Positions 37,268-45,054 of a stretch of 64,000 nucleotides of DNA are shown piece by piece. The notes under the pieces were generated by a model. That model was not told where the DNA came from. It worked only from the letters and a program-made list of their open reading frames with translations, and made no database searches. How positions within the stretch are numbered: the first letter of the stretch is position 1; every line of letters starts with the position of its first letter. Made by a program: the position numbers and the translations under genes. The stretch comes from Competibacter_A sp037045535 (GTDB lineage: Bacteria; Pseudomonadota; Gammaproteobacteria; Competibacterales; Competibacteraceae): positions 310,001-374,000 of the forward strand of contig JBAOHI010000071.1 of the NCBI GenBank assembly GCA_037045535.1, given 5' to 3'.

Positions 37268-38517
37268 GGGCACCTCGAAAAACCGGACATGAAGCCGGCA
37301 AAATGGGCAAAGCAAGGTGCCTGAGGCGTGAGCCTCACAATATCTTTGGTTTGTGCCCCGGCCCGAAGGGTTCATCCCCGCCCGAAATCACCATCCCGGT
37401 CGTACCGGGATCGCACTTGGGCGTTAGAAAGCGACCACACCGTATGCCTTGAGAATGCACAGGCGACGTAGGTTGTAGACCGCTGCCTTCCCCGTGAGTT
37501 GGAAGGTCGCTCGATCCAGACCGATACATCGTAGGAGTTTTCCGCCCATCTGCTCCATAGCGGCGAAGACGTGTTCGACCCGCGCCCGAACCCGGGCAAT
37601 GCGGGTGTTGCGGCGCGCCTGGCAGGCGGACAGCGGTTTGCCTTTCTTTGCCTTGCGCTGGATGTGTACTCGCCAACCCTGGGTCTTGAGGCGCCGCTCA
37701 CGTTCACCATCAACATAGCCCTTGTCGCCATAAAGATCACGGCCGGTATTCGCGTGATCCAGGACATCTTCCAGGTGCAGGGTGTCGTTCTCCGCAGCGG
37801 TGCTGACCTTGACCTGGCGGATCAGCTTGTAGCGTCGGTCGGCGCTGACCGAGACCTTGTAACCGAAGTAGGATTTGCCGTGCTTCTTCGTCCAGGTGGC
37901 CTCCATGTCCTTCTGCCGGCGCTGGGCCGGCTTCCAGTCCACCGGCATCGCCGACGCTTTCAGCAATTCCCGTTCTTTTTCCGTGACGTGCTGGCGAGGA
38001 ACGGGAACCAGACTGGCGTCCACCATCTGCCCACCACGAGCAATATAACCCTGCTGGGCCAGTTGACGATGCACCGCCTCAAACAGCGCGTCTCCCGCCT
38101 TCGCCACCGTCAACCGCTCGCGGAAGGTCCAGAATGTGGTGCGATCGGGTATCTGACTACTGTGCCGCAGGCCCAGGAAACGCTGGAAGCTCAGTCGATC
38201 CAGCACTTGGTATTCCATCTGTTCGTCACTCAGTCCATATAAATCCTGAAGAACCAGGGCACGTACCATCAACTCGGTGGGAAACGGTGGACGCCCCCCA
38301 CGTGCCCGTCCGGGTCGTGGCGCTACCCGGTCCATCTCCGCCGCCAGCGCCTTGAAGTCAACCTGCTGCTCCATGACTTGCAGCACATCGCCCAGACGAT
38401 CCAATTTGGCTTCCCGTTCCTGGGCGGCAAACAGGCTTTCTTTGATCATCGGATATCCGGGCTCTTGGCGGGGATCAACAACCCTATTTTCTCATAACAA
38501 GGTTTTTCGAGGTGCCC
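37268..38517. mobile_element. IS5-type insertion sequence, complete
   Basis: A 1,250-bp element with perfect 17-bp terminal inverted repeats, GGGCACCTCGAAAAACC at 37268-37284 and its complement at 38501-38517. The flanks carry a 4-bp direct repeat AATA (37264-37267 and 38518-38521), a target duplication of the IS5 size. It encodes one intact leftward transposase. The clean ends and intact gene suggest a recent, possibly active insertion. Confidence 0.92.
37424..38449 (-). CDS. IS5-family transposase
   Basis: A 341-residue DDE transposase of the IS5 family. It has the N-terminal GRPPFPTELMVRALVLQDLYGLSD helix region, the DRTTFWTFRERL motif, the first catalytic Asp in GQMVDASLVPVP, the second near DKGY (YGDKGYVDGE) and the Y-R-E-type signature region with RVEHVFAAMEQMGG. 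It fills most of the element bounded by 17-bp inverted repeats. Confidence 0.95.
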   Translation of the reverse strand: MIKESLFAAQEREAKLDRLGDVLQVMEQQVDFKALAAEMDRVAPRPGRARGGRPPFPTELMVRALVLQDLYGLSDEQMEYQVLDRLSFQRFLGLRHSSQIPDRTTFWTFRERLTVAKAGDALFEAVHRQLAQQGYIARGGQMVDASLVPVPRQHVTEKERELLKASAMPVDWKPAQRRQKDMEATWTKKHGKSYFGYKVSVSADRRYKLIRQVKVSTAAENDTLHLEDVLDHANTGRDLYGDKGYVDGERERRLKTQGWRVHIQRKAKKGKPLSACQARRNTRIARVRARVEHVFAAMEQMGGKLLRCIGLDRATFQLTGKAAVYNLRRLCILKAYGVVAF

Positions 38518-38589
38518 AATACCATATAAGTAGTTTACCAAAAGAAATCGTGTAATATTTAAGGTGAAAAAAGGTCAGGAGACGAGAGG

Positions 38590-39587
38590 ATGAAGCGAAT
38601 CCAGCCGTTAAGCGAAGCGGAGTGTGAAACGCTGCGGGCGGCGTGGAAGGACGGGCCGAACGGGCGGGTTCGGCGACGGGCGCAGGCGGTCTATTTAGCG
38701 CATCGAGGGTATGGGCGCATTGCGCTATCGGCGCTGTTTGAGGTGGGTGTGGACACGATCAGCGCGTGGCTGGACGGGTGGGAGCGAGCGGGTTTGCGGG
38801 GCTTGTACGATGAGCCGCGTGCGGGACGCCCGCCGATCTACACGCCGGACGAGGCCGCACGCCTCTGTGAGTGGCTGGACGAAGAACCTCGGCGGCTTCG
38901 ACAGGCGCAGGCCCGATTGGCCCAGGCGACGGGGAAACCGGCCAGCCGGCAGACGGTGCGTCGGATCGTCAAAAAAAAGCCTATGGTTGGAAACGGTGCC
39001 GACGTCGGGTCAAAAGCCTTCGCGACGAGGCGGCCTTTCGCGCTGCCCACACCCGCTTGAACCAACTCCGACAAGGCCACGCCCGAGGGGTGATCGAATT
39101 GTTTTATTTCGATCAAAGCAGTTTCAACCTCACGCCTGTCGTGCCGTATGCCTGGCAAGCGCGGGGTCAAACCCTCGCCATCCCCAGCGCGCGCCTGAAT
39201 GTCTTGGGATTCCTCAGCCCCACGAACCAGAGCCACTTTCGGACCGTGACCGGCACCGTGACCTCCGCCACGGTCATCGCCGCCTTGAACGCCTTCGCCG
39301 CCCCAACCGCCCAGGCCAAGAAACTCCGGTTGGTCGTCCTCGACAACGCCCCCATCCATATCAGCCGCGCTTTTCAAGCCCGCATCCTGGACTGGTTTCG
39401 ACAGGGCGTCGCCTTGCATTGGCTGCCCCCCTACAGCCCCGAACTCAACCTCATCGAAATCCTCTGGCGGAAAATCAAGTACCAATGGCTTCCACTCAGG
39501 GCCTATCTCAGCTTCAATCACCTCCAATCCGAACTCCAATCGATCCTCGATCAGTTCGGATCAAAATACACCATAACTTTTGGATAA
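38590..39587 (+). CDS. IS630-family transposase, expressed by -1 frameshift
   Basis: Two frames together make one transposase of about 332 residues. The first (from 38590) encodes the helix-turn-helix part (RRRAQAVYLAHRGYGRIALS, WERAGLRGLYDEPRAGRPP) and reaches RRIVKKK. The second encodes the DDE domain (ELFYFDQSSFN, LRLVVLDNAPIHIS, LHWLPPYSPELNLIE). The switch is at an A8 run containing the slippery heptamer A AAA AAG; a -1 slip gives KKKAYGWKRC. Several IS630 elements use programmed frameshifting, so I treat the gene as potentially functional. Confidence 0.88.
38973..38979 (+). other. Slippery heptamer for -1 ribosomal frameshifting
   Basis: A AAA AAG in the zero frame (codons aaA AAA AAG), within eight consecutive A residues at 38971-38978. 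Slippage by -1 joins the two halves of the IS630-type transposase exactly where the protein families require. The other frame breaks in this window are all of the opposite sense (one base too many), which argues against simple sequencing error here. Confidence 0.65.
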
Positions 39588-39594
39588 TTACTTA

Positions 39595-39676
39595 GCTTGC
39601 TGCGGTGTTGTTTATATTCTACCGCTGGATTGTCGCGCCGCTGGGCGTGGCGGTAGATCCCTGGCAACCGTGTTGA
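39595..39676 (+). pseudogene. 3' remnant of a membrane-protein gene cut by the IS630-type element (nos operon)
   Basis: Immediately right of the IS junction one frame reads LAAVLFIFYRWIVAPLGVAV followed by DPWQPC and a TGA at 39674-39676. The stop overlaps the nosL start codons (TTGA), which is how coupled operon genes usually meet. In nos operons the gene before nosL is commonly nosY, an ABC permease; the 27 residues are hydrophobic but too few to confirm this. The rest of the gene is absent from the window. Confidence 0.45.
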
Positions 39677-40153
39677 TCATCGGCGTTTTGCTGCTGGCGG
39701 GCTACGGCGAGGAGGTCAAGCCCAATCCCCAGGAAATCACCGCGAATACGTTTTGCGCCCTGGATGGAATGTTGCTGCTGGATTATCCGGGATCAAAGGC
39801 ACAGATTCATTACGATCAGGGGTCGCCGGAATTCTTCTGCGACACCGTGGAGATATTCGCAATTTATCTGGAACCGGAACAAAAGAAGCGAGTCGTTGCC
39901 ATTTACACCCAAGACTATGGGTAAGACTGACTGGATCAAACCGCAAAACCGCTAGTTCGATGCCAAAATCGGGGTTTACGTGACTGGCAACAAGCGTGCC
40001 GGCTCGATGGGGCCAGCTCTAGCGTCGTTTTCCGGCAAGGGAGATGCCAAAACGTTCGTCAACCAATATGGTGGTCAGATATTACGTTTCGGTCAAATGA
40101 CTCCCGAGACGGTGGTGCTCGATGGCGGAGTGGTACACGACGAGCGAATGTAG
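39670..40153 (+). pseudogene. nosL: NosL copper chaperone, degraded
   Basis: NosL is an outer-membrane-linked lipoprotein that delivers copper to nitrous oxide reductase. Recognisable parts are CALDGMLLLDYPGSKAQIHYD, FFCDTVEIFAIYLEPEQ, VVAIYTQDYG and, in a second frame, KTDWIKPQN and RAGSMGPALASFSG to VVLDGGVVHDERM. Three defects are visible: the lipobox cysteine is tyrosine (LLLAGY, codon TAC 39703-39705), there is one extra G at 39919-39921, and TAG at 39953-39955 replaces a tryptophan expected in NR-W-FDAK. Two of these are G-to-A changes. No nosZ, nosR or nosDF is nearby, so the gene is probably dead. Confidence 0.88.
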
Positions 40154-40200
40154 AGCCAGAGGAAGCGATGCGGGCTACCGATCAATCGAAATTTTACTTG

Positions 40201-40247
40201 TTTCAATTTGAACCGGTCCAAATGTGAGATCGTTTCATTCTGAAACG
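40201..40247. promoter_or_regulatory. Paired palindromes, possible upstream activator sites
   Basis: TTTCAATTTGAA at 40201-40212 and CGTTTCATTCTGAAACG at 40231-40247 share the half site TTTCA and its complement. Their centres are about 32 bases apart, close to three helical turns, and they lie roughly 75-120 bases upstream of the sigma-54-type promoter, the usual place for enhancer-binding proteins. The activator is not identifiable by sight. Confidence 0.5.
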
Positions 40248-40321
40248 GTATTCTTCGGCTCTATATGGCCTGGGTGTTTTCAAATCACTTATTTTTATAA
40301 TGATTTTGTGAACCAATATGC

Positions 40322-40337
40322 TGGCACGATTTTGGCA
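40322..40337 (+). promoter_or_regulatory. Sigma-54 (RpoN) type promoter
   Basis: TGGCACGATTTTGGCA matches the consensus TGGCAC-N5-TTGCA with one mismatch. The invariant GG (40323-40324) and GC (40335-40336) are separated by exactly 10 bases. No gene on the plus strand follows within the window before the opposing nor operon, so the transcript would be short. Confidence 0.55.
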
Positions 40338-40347
40338 AAGTACTTAA

Positions 40348-40600
40348 TGCCGTGTATAGGCACGGATGGTAAGACGAGAGCAAGGGAGTAAACGGATGCC
40401 AAGCGGCCTTCGCCACGGCGAGTTCCGCGCTCTCAGGGAGCAGTAAGCGGATAGTGGTGTCTCTCCAAAAACCTATCGCGGCTCTACAGGGATGTATCAC
40501 ATAGCGGTGTAGGGGTAACTAACTATGACTTGTGTGAGGGCCGGTTGCGTCGAGGGTACTTAAAAATTGAACTCTCGGCGCAACCGGCTTTGCGTCATTC
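40348..40600 (+). ncRNA. Candidate sigma-54-dependent small RNA
   Basis: Inferred only: a transcript starting about 12 bases after the -12 element would cross a gene-free region and a strong hairpin at 40540-40588. It includes a 16-codon frame (40396-40446) that could be a leader or small protein. sRNAs driven by sigma-54 with paired upstream sites are known in Gammaproteobacteria (Qrr, GlmY/GlmZ, CrcZ), but I see no sequence likeness to any of them. Ends are approximate. Confidence 0.25.
40540..40588. terminator. Strong inverted repeat, possible bidirectional terminator
   Basis: GCCGGTTGCGTCGAG at 40540-40554 pairs with CTCGGCGCAACCGGC at 40574-40588, 15 bp with one U-G pair, around a 19-nt A/T-rich loop. 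It sits between the end of the leftward nor operon (40634) and the gene-free interval. There is only a short T run on the plus side and none on the minus side, so Rho-independent termination is not assured. Confidence 0.45.
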
Positions 40601-40633
40601 GACCAACGATGGGTAGCTCTTCGATTGGAAGAG

Positions 40634-40870
40634 TTACGACAGTGGATCGGAAGAAGATGCCAGCCGATTGGAGTCGTAGGGTTCGATCGTTGGCCCAGTC
40701 GAATGGCTCGCAAGCAGTGCGTTCAAGTCTAGTTGTCGCAGTGCAGAAATGGCATATTCCCAGCGGCCTTCGGCGCACAGGCCGAGAACACCGCCTTCCT
40801 CGTAGGCTGCCAGCGCCGCTTCGATGCAAGCAGCGCGAATCGCTTCGGCCAGTCGCCTTTCTTCCGACAT
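40634..40870 (-). CDS. Small protein downstream of norD
   Basis: Not assigned to a named family. The 78-residue product is helical in character: MSEERRLAEAIRAACIEAAL then AYEEGGVLGLCAEGRWEYA and ALRQLDLNALL. It follows norD by 40 bases on the same strand and is the last gene of the nor operon. I recall similar short frames after norD in other denitrifiers, but cannot name a function. The last 20 residues look less conserved. Confidence 0.6.
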   Translation of the reverse strand: MSEERRLAEAIRAACIEAALAAYEEGGVLGLCAEGRWEYAISALRQLDLNALLASHSTGPTIEPYDSNRLASSSDPLS

Positions 40871-40910
40871 ATCCCTTCGGTCCTCTGGTAATCGATGAAT
40901 GCCGCTATTG

Positions 40911-42748
40911 CTATCCCGTCAGCCGAGTGTACAGCCGGATTAACTGGCGCGGCAGATCTTCGGGATGACGGATAAGGATAAAGCCATCCTTGCCGAACAA
41001 GTAGGGTAGATAGTCGTCCGCTTCCTGATCGATGGTCACGCAGAACGGGTGCAAGCCTTCGCGGCGAGCTTCCAGCAAAGCCATTCGCGTATCCTCGATG
41101 CCGTATCGTCCCTTCGTATTGATCGAGATCGTTCGGTTTGCCGTCGGTCAGCAGCAGCAGCAAACGGCGGGCGGCGGGCTGTTGCTCCAGCAGGCCGGTG
41201 GCATGACGCACGGCAGCGCCCATGCGGGTGTAGTAGCCGGGTTTGATCGCATTAATTCGTCCCTCGTATCGAGGTGGTGTAGCGTTCGGCAAAGGTCTTG
41301 ATCCGCTGTACGCGGACATGCTGGCGCTTACGCGAGGAAAAGCCGTACAGCGCAAAGCGGTCGCCAGTCACCGCCAGCGCCTCGGCGAACAGAAACAGAG
41401 CTGTCGCGGATCACTTCGATCACCCGGCCCTTGTTGTTGACCCAGGCGTCGGTGGACAGCGACAGATCGGCCAGCAGCAGAGCAGGCAAGATCGCGTTCC
41501 TGCCGCGCCAGTTGCCGGTATAGGCCGCGTTCGTGGCCCTGTCCGCCACTGGCACAATCGGCAGCGTGGCGAACGCAAGCATCCAAGTCCAATTCCTCGC
41601 CGTCCGGCTGAGCGCGGCGCCAGCCACGACCGGGAGCGCAGGATTTCGAACTGCCGGCGCAGACGCTGAGCGTCGCGACGCAACGATGGTGGTAATTCGC
41701 AAGGTTGAGCGCAGCGAGCCAGCATTTCTTGCACGCAGCAGTAATCCGGCACGAGCAGTCGCTTGCGATAGTCCCACTCCGGGAGTTTGATCCCTGGGCC
41801 CAGTGGCAGGTCGTCCTCGCTGGCGGCGGGCAAATCGAGATCGAACCGCACCCGCGAGGCGGTACTGGAACCGTCGCGGGTGACGCTCAACACGTCCATG
41901 TCATCCGCCGTCCGTGCTGCGTTCGGCTCCGGGTCGTCGTCAGTTGGCCGGTTGACTCGGATGAACTCGGCCCATGACAACAGACTCTCGGCGCGGAACG
42001 GCAGCAGAAAGCTGTTCTTGCGTTCCGGCGGGTCTACGTATTCGGCGTGGCGGTGTTGGCGGTCGCGCTCGGTCGCGCCGCCACCGGCTGTTGAACCGTC
42101 CGCATCCCGTGGCTGGGACCGGGCGGCCGCTGGAGTCGGTGCGGGGTAAAGCCAAAGCGGCATGGGTTGGGGCGAGCGGCGAGCGGTGGGTAAATCCAGA
42201 ACGCTACCGGGTTCGTGCAGGGCTTGCTGTAAGGCGGTTTCCTGTGCCGCTTCGTCGTGTGGGAGCCGTTCCGGCGGAATCCGCGATTCCAGCACGGCGG
42301 CCACCAAGCGGCGGTAGCGAGGTTGCAGGCCGGGATAGCGATCCAAAGCGATCAGCGTGCCCTGCTGATTTTGTCGCCACCAGGGGATATCGGCGTCAAC
42401 CGCGTCGTGGGCGGCGGCCAACGCGATAAGCCAAAGATATAAATCGTAGTTCAATTCCCGCCGGGGCAAGAGGGCCAATTTTGCCGGCAGTTGCAGCGTT
42501 TCGGCATCGCGGCAGGTCGGTTCGACTTTTTCGCCCAGTCCGGCGACGCGCGCTAGCCAACGCCGCCGTGCGCCGTGACGGGTCGCTGCCGTTGGCATGA
42601 CCCGCAAACCGGGATCGCCGCTGAAGGCGCGAAACAGCAAACCGGCGGTTTTCTCAATGTCGGCCAGCGCGACCGCTGCGTCTGGATAATGGCATTGCGC
42701 CGCGCGAGTAATGAAACGATGCCAGAGCGCGCCAACGTGTTCTTCCAT
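40911..42748 (-). pseudogene. norD: Nitric oxide reductase activation protein NorD, five +1 frameshifts
   Basis: NorD has a C-terminal von Willebrand A (MIDAS) domain and works with the AAA ATPase NorQ to insert the catalytic iron of NorB. The N-terminal two thirds, from MEEHVGALWHRF, is one clean frame. The rest is recognisable in pieces: DGEELDLDACVRH, LLADLSLSTDAWVNN (MIDAS DxSxS), FAEALAVTGDRFALYGFSS, GYYTRMGAAVRHAT, LLLLTDGKPNDLD and the end LIRLYTRLTG at 40911. Removing one base at each of about 41623, 41481, 41402, 41261-41263 and 41110-41112 restores one protein of about 610 residues. Either the reads are poor here or the gene is dead. Confidence 0.88.
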
Positions 42749-42764
42749 AACCGGCGGCTTCCCC

Positions 42765-43814
42765 TCACCCCAACCCTCTCCCGAAGGGAGAGGGAGCGAG
42801 CGCGTTGATATCTTTTTCGGCGGGAGAGGGGGCGAGCACTTTCAGAGTGAGTGGCTTAGGCGTGATTTTGAGTTTGTCAGAGCCCGATTCGCTGACCAGC
42901 AAACCTTCCGATCCATCCGCTTCCAGTGCTTGCTGCCCGGCGATCCAGTTCAATAGGCTGCCGTCGGGATTGTTCTGCTGGACGGTTTTGCAGGTGTCGA
43001 TGCACTGGCCGCACTGGGTACAGGCGAACATTAGCCGCTTGATGTTGCGCGGCTTGAGCCGCATCGGGCAAACGTGATCGCAAAACGATTGGCAACTGGC
43101 GCAATCGCGAGCGCGTTCGCGCTGATAGCCGACCACCATCGCCTGGCGATTGGCCATCCAAGCCAGACTTTGAAACATTCCTGCCGCGCAGGCGTAACGA
43201 CAGAACAAATGCCGGGCCAAGGTGAATTCGATGAACAGCAGCACGGTGCCAACGCCGACAAACAGCGCCTGATTGCGGGTCGGGGTGAGGTGAAACAGGT
43301 TGGAATACACTTCCACCGGTGGTAGCAGGTAGGTCAACAGCGCCACCGCCCACAGAAAAGCGAAGGCCAGCGCGAGAGGAATGGCCAGCAGCCAATAGCG
43401 AGCGTTGTTTGGAGCCGGCGTGCCGTCGGGATGCCAGGGTGGTCCCGGTTTCTTGTCCCAGATGCTTTGTTTGCCGCTGGCTTTGCGCACCAGTTGGTTG
43501 ATGGTTTCCACCACGGAGAAGTGCGGACATAACCAGCCGCAATATAACCGGCCCCAGCGCCAGGCAATGCCGAGAAACGCGGCGGCCAGCAACAGAATCG
43601 GCACAAACACGCGCAGCAGGATGTTGAGCGCCATTTGGCTGGCATCGATCCGGCCAGCTAAATAGTCGTCCAGCCCCAGCGTCCACGGTTGACCAAACAC
43701 GATCAAATGACCTTGCGTCAGGTCGAAGCGGAGCAAATCGAAGACTGGAGCGAACAGGAACAGGACGAAAAAACCGCCTTGGTACAGGACGCGCTTGCGT
43801 TGAAATGAAGTCAT
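42765..43814 (-). CDS. Membrane-bound 4Fe-4S polyferredoxin (NapH/NosR/CcoG-like) in nor operon
   Basis: A 349-residue protein with about five membrane segments and two kinds of cysteine motif: CGWLCPH and CRYACAAG, as in NapH and NosR C-terminal halves, then CASCQSFCDHVCP and CTQCGQCIDTC, giving two 4Fe-4S clusters. It would move electrons at the inner membrane. Position between norQ and norD in a nor operon suggests a role in NO reductase maturation or electron supply; this is inference. Its last 20 residues are encoded by a palindromic repeat, see the repeat at 42774. Confidence 0.82.
   Translation of the reverse strand: MTSFQRKRVLYQGGFFVLFLFAPVFDLLRFDLTQGHLIVFGQPWTLGLDDYLAGRIDASQMALNILLRVFVPILLLAAAFLGIAWRWGRLYCGWLCPHFSVVETINQLVRKASGKQSIWDKKPGPPWHPDGTPAPNNARYWLLAIPLALAFAFLWAVALLTYLLPPVEVYSNLFHLTPTRNQALFVGVGTVLLFIEFTLARHLFCRYACAAGMFQSLAWMANRQAMVVGYQRERARDCASCQSFCDHVCPMRLKPRNIKRLMFACTQCGQCIDTCKTVQQNNPDGSLLNWIAGQQALEADGSEGLLVSESGSDKLKITPKPLTLKVLAPSPAEKDINALAPSPFGRGLG
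42774..42794. repeat. REP-like palindrome CCCTCTCCC-GAA-GGGAGAGGG
   Basis: A perfect 9-bp inverted repeat with a 3-base loop, preceded by CCTCACCCCAAC. This kind of palindrome is dispersed in many proteobacterial genomes between genes. Here it lies at the 3' end of the Fe-S protein gene and contributes codons to it; a second, similar stretch (GGCGGGAGAGGGGGCGAGC) occurs about 25 bases further right. Confidence 0.65.
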
Positions 43815-44221
43815 GGCAGCAGCTTACCCACCAAGGGGTAGCGATACGGTTGTCCGGCCAGCGCTCGCGCCAGTCCCAGGATGCCGAGAACGACCAGCGT
43901 GGTATGGGCGATGGTGAAGTACAGGATGACGATCACCCAAGTCCAAGCGGCATCGTAACCGCCCAAGGCGATGATGAGTAAATTGACGATGACCAGCAGC
44001 GCGCCTGCGCACAAACTAGCCGACAGGGTTTGCCGCAAGTGGCCTCGCGCCAGCGGCGACGCATTGTCGCGGTGGTGGAAATAGAGCCAGAGCAGCACCA
44101 GAAACGCTAAACCGGGCAATAGCAGCAGGTTGGCAAGATATAGCGATTCCGCCGCGACGGCGAGACTCTGGCCGGGAGGCGCCTCGTCGTCGAACGCCGG
44201 CGGTTCAGGCGAAGCTGGCAT
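43811..44221 (-). CDS. Small multi-spanning membrane protein of the nor operon
   Basis: Not a named family to me. The 136-residue product has a Pro/Glu-rich N-terminus and about four hydrophobic segments (LYLANLLLLPGLAFLVLLW, LCAGALLVIVNLLIIALG, WTWVIVILYFTIAHTTLVV). It overlaps norQ by 17 bases and the Fe-S protein gene by 4, so it is co-translated with both. Possibly part of the membrane electron path or of NO reductase assembly. Confidence 0.7.
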   Translation of the reverse strand: MPASPEPPAFDDEAPPGQSLAVAAESLYLANLLLLPGLAFLVLLWLYFHHRDNASPLARGHLRQTLSASLCAGALLVIVNLLIIALGGYDAAWTWVIVILYFTIAHTTLVVLGILGLARALAGQPYRYPLVGKLLP

Positions 44222-45005
44222 TCACCACCTCCAGCAACGCGGCAGCGGTCGGTTCGTCGTCGGTCAACGCTTCCACCAGCGCGACCCGGCAAGCGGCGAT
44301 GCGATCCATGCCACCGCAAATCAGTTGCGCCGCATAGACCAGTAAACGAGTGCTGGGCACTTCGTCCAGATCGTGTTCCTTCAGGGCGCGGAAGGCGCCC
44401 GCGAGCTTCACCAATTGACCGGCGGTGGCGGCGTCGCAGCCGGTTTCGCCCATCACGATGGCCCGTTCCCGCTCGGGGTTCGGAAAATCGAAGCGCAGCG
44501 CGAGAAAACGTTGGCGGGTGGAGGGTTTCAAACTTTTCAGTAGGTTTTGGTAGCCGGGGTTGTAGGAGACTACCAGCATGAAACTCGGTGGTGCCGGCAA
44601 CATCTCGCCGGTGCGCTCGATGGGCAGCATCCGCCGGTCGTCGGCCAGCGGATGCAGCACCACCGTGGTGTCCTTGCGCGCTTCCACCACTTCGTCGAGA
44701 TAGCAAATGCCGCCCTCGCGTACCGCCCGAGTCAACGGCCCGTCGCACCAGACCGTCGTACCGCCCTGCAACAGATGCCGGCCCACCAGATCGGCGGCGG
44801 ATAAATCGTCGTGACAGGCGACGGTATGCAGCGGCAGGTCCAGCCGGGCCGCCATGTGGGCGACGAAGCGGGTCTTGCCGCAGCCGGTAGGACCCTTGAT
44901 CAGCAGCGGCAAGCGGTTGCGCCAAGCCGCTTCGAACACCGCGCATTCGTCGCCGAAAGGTTCGTAGTACGGTTTTTCCTGCGGCGGCTGGATATAGGGT
45001 TTCAT
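44205..45005 (-). CDS. norQ: Nitric oxide reductase activation ATPase NorQ
   Basis: NorQ is a MoxR-type AAA+ ATPase that remodels NorCB with NorD. The ATG at 45005 (MKPYIQPPQEKPYYEP) gives 266 residues; the longer upstream frame is not conserved. Walker A is GPTGCGKT (about 38-45), Walker B CYLDEVVEA, sensor region SYNPGYQNLLKSLKPSTRQRF. It is 49 bases after norB. Confidence 0.95.
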   Translation of the reverse strand: MKPYIQPPQEKPYYEPFGDECAVFEAAWRNRLPLLIKGPTGCGKTRFVAHMAARLDLPLHTVACHDDLSAADLVGRHLLQGGTTVWCDGPLTRAVREGGICYLDEVVEARKDTTVVLHPLADDRRMLPIERTGEMLPAPPSFMLVVSYNPGYQNLLKSLKPSTRQRFLALRFDFPNPERERAIVMGETGCDAATAGQLVKLAGAFRALKEHDLDEVPSTRLLVYAAQLICGGMDRIAACRVALVEALTDDEPTAAALLEVVNASFA

Positions 45006-45054
45006 GGCGATTCCCTCCCTTTTGCGAGAGAGGGATTGGCGTGAAAGTAATCGC

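Larger units (their letters stand above)
38529..39592. mobile_element. IS630/Tc1-type insertion sequence
   Basis: About 1,064 bp with imperfect inverted ends (AGTAGTTTACCAAAAG at the left; complement of AGTAATTATCCAAAAG at the right) and TA dinucleotides at both junctions (38527-38528, 39593-39594), the target used by this family. It lies 11 bases beyond the IS5-type element. It carries a transposase in two overlapping frames. On the right it cuts into a gene whose last 27 codons remain. Confidence 0.85.
40154..40633. other. 480-bp gene-free interval between nosL and the nor operon
   Basis: No convincing protein-coding gene. It contains paired TTTCA/TGAA palindromes (40201-40247), a sigma-54-type promoter (40322-40337), a 16-codon reading frame with a ribosome binding site (ATG 40396, preceded by AAGGGAG), and a 15-bp-stem hairpin (40540-40588). 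The A+T content of 40154-40320 is higher than that of the flanks. Confidence 0.7.

Noticed and set aside
37238..39603. TAGCTTGCTGC direct repeat as evidence for a composite transposon
   Set aside because: Only 11 bases, a related GCTTGCTGC also occurs near 36041, and the two IS elements are of different families with their own target duplications.
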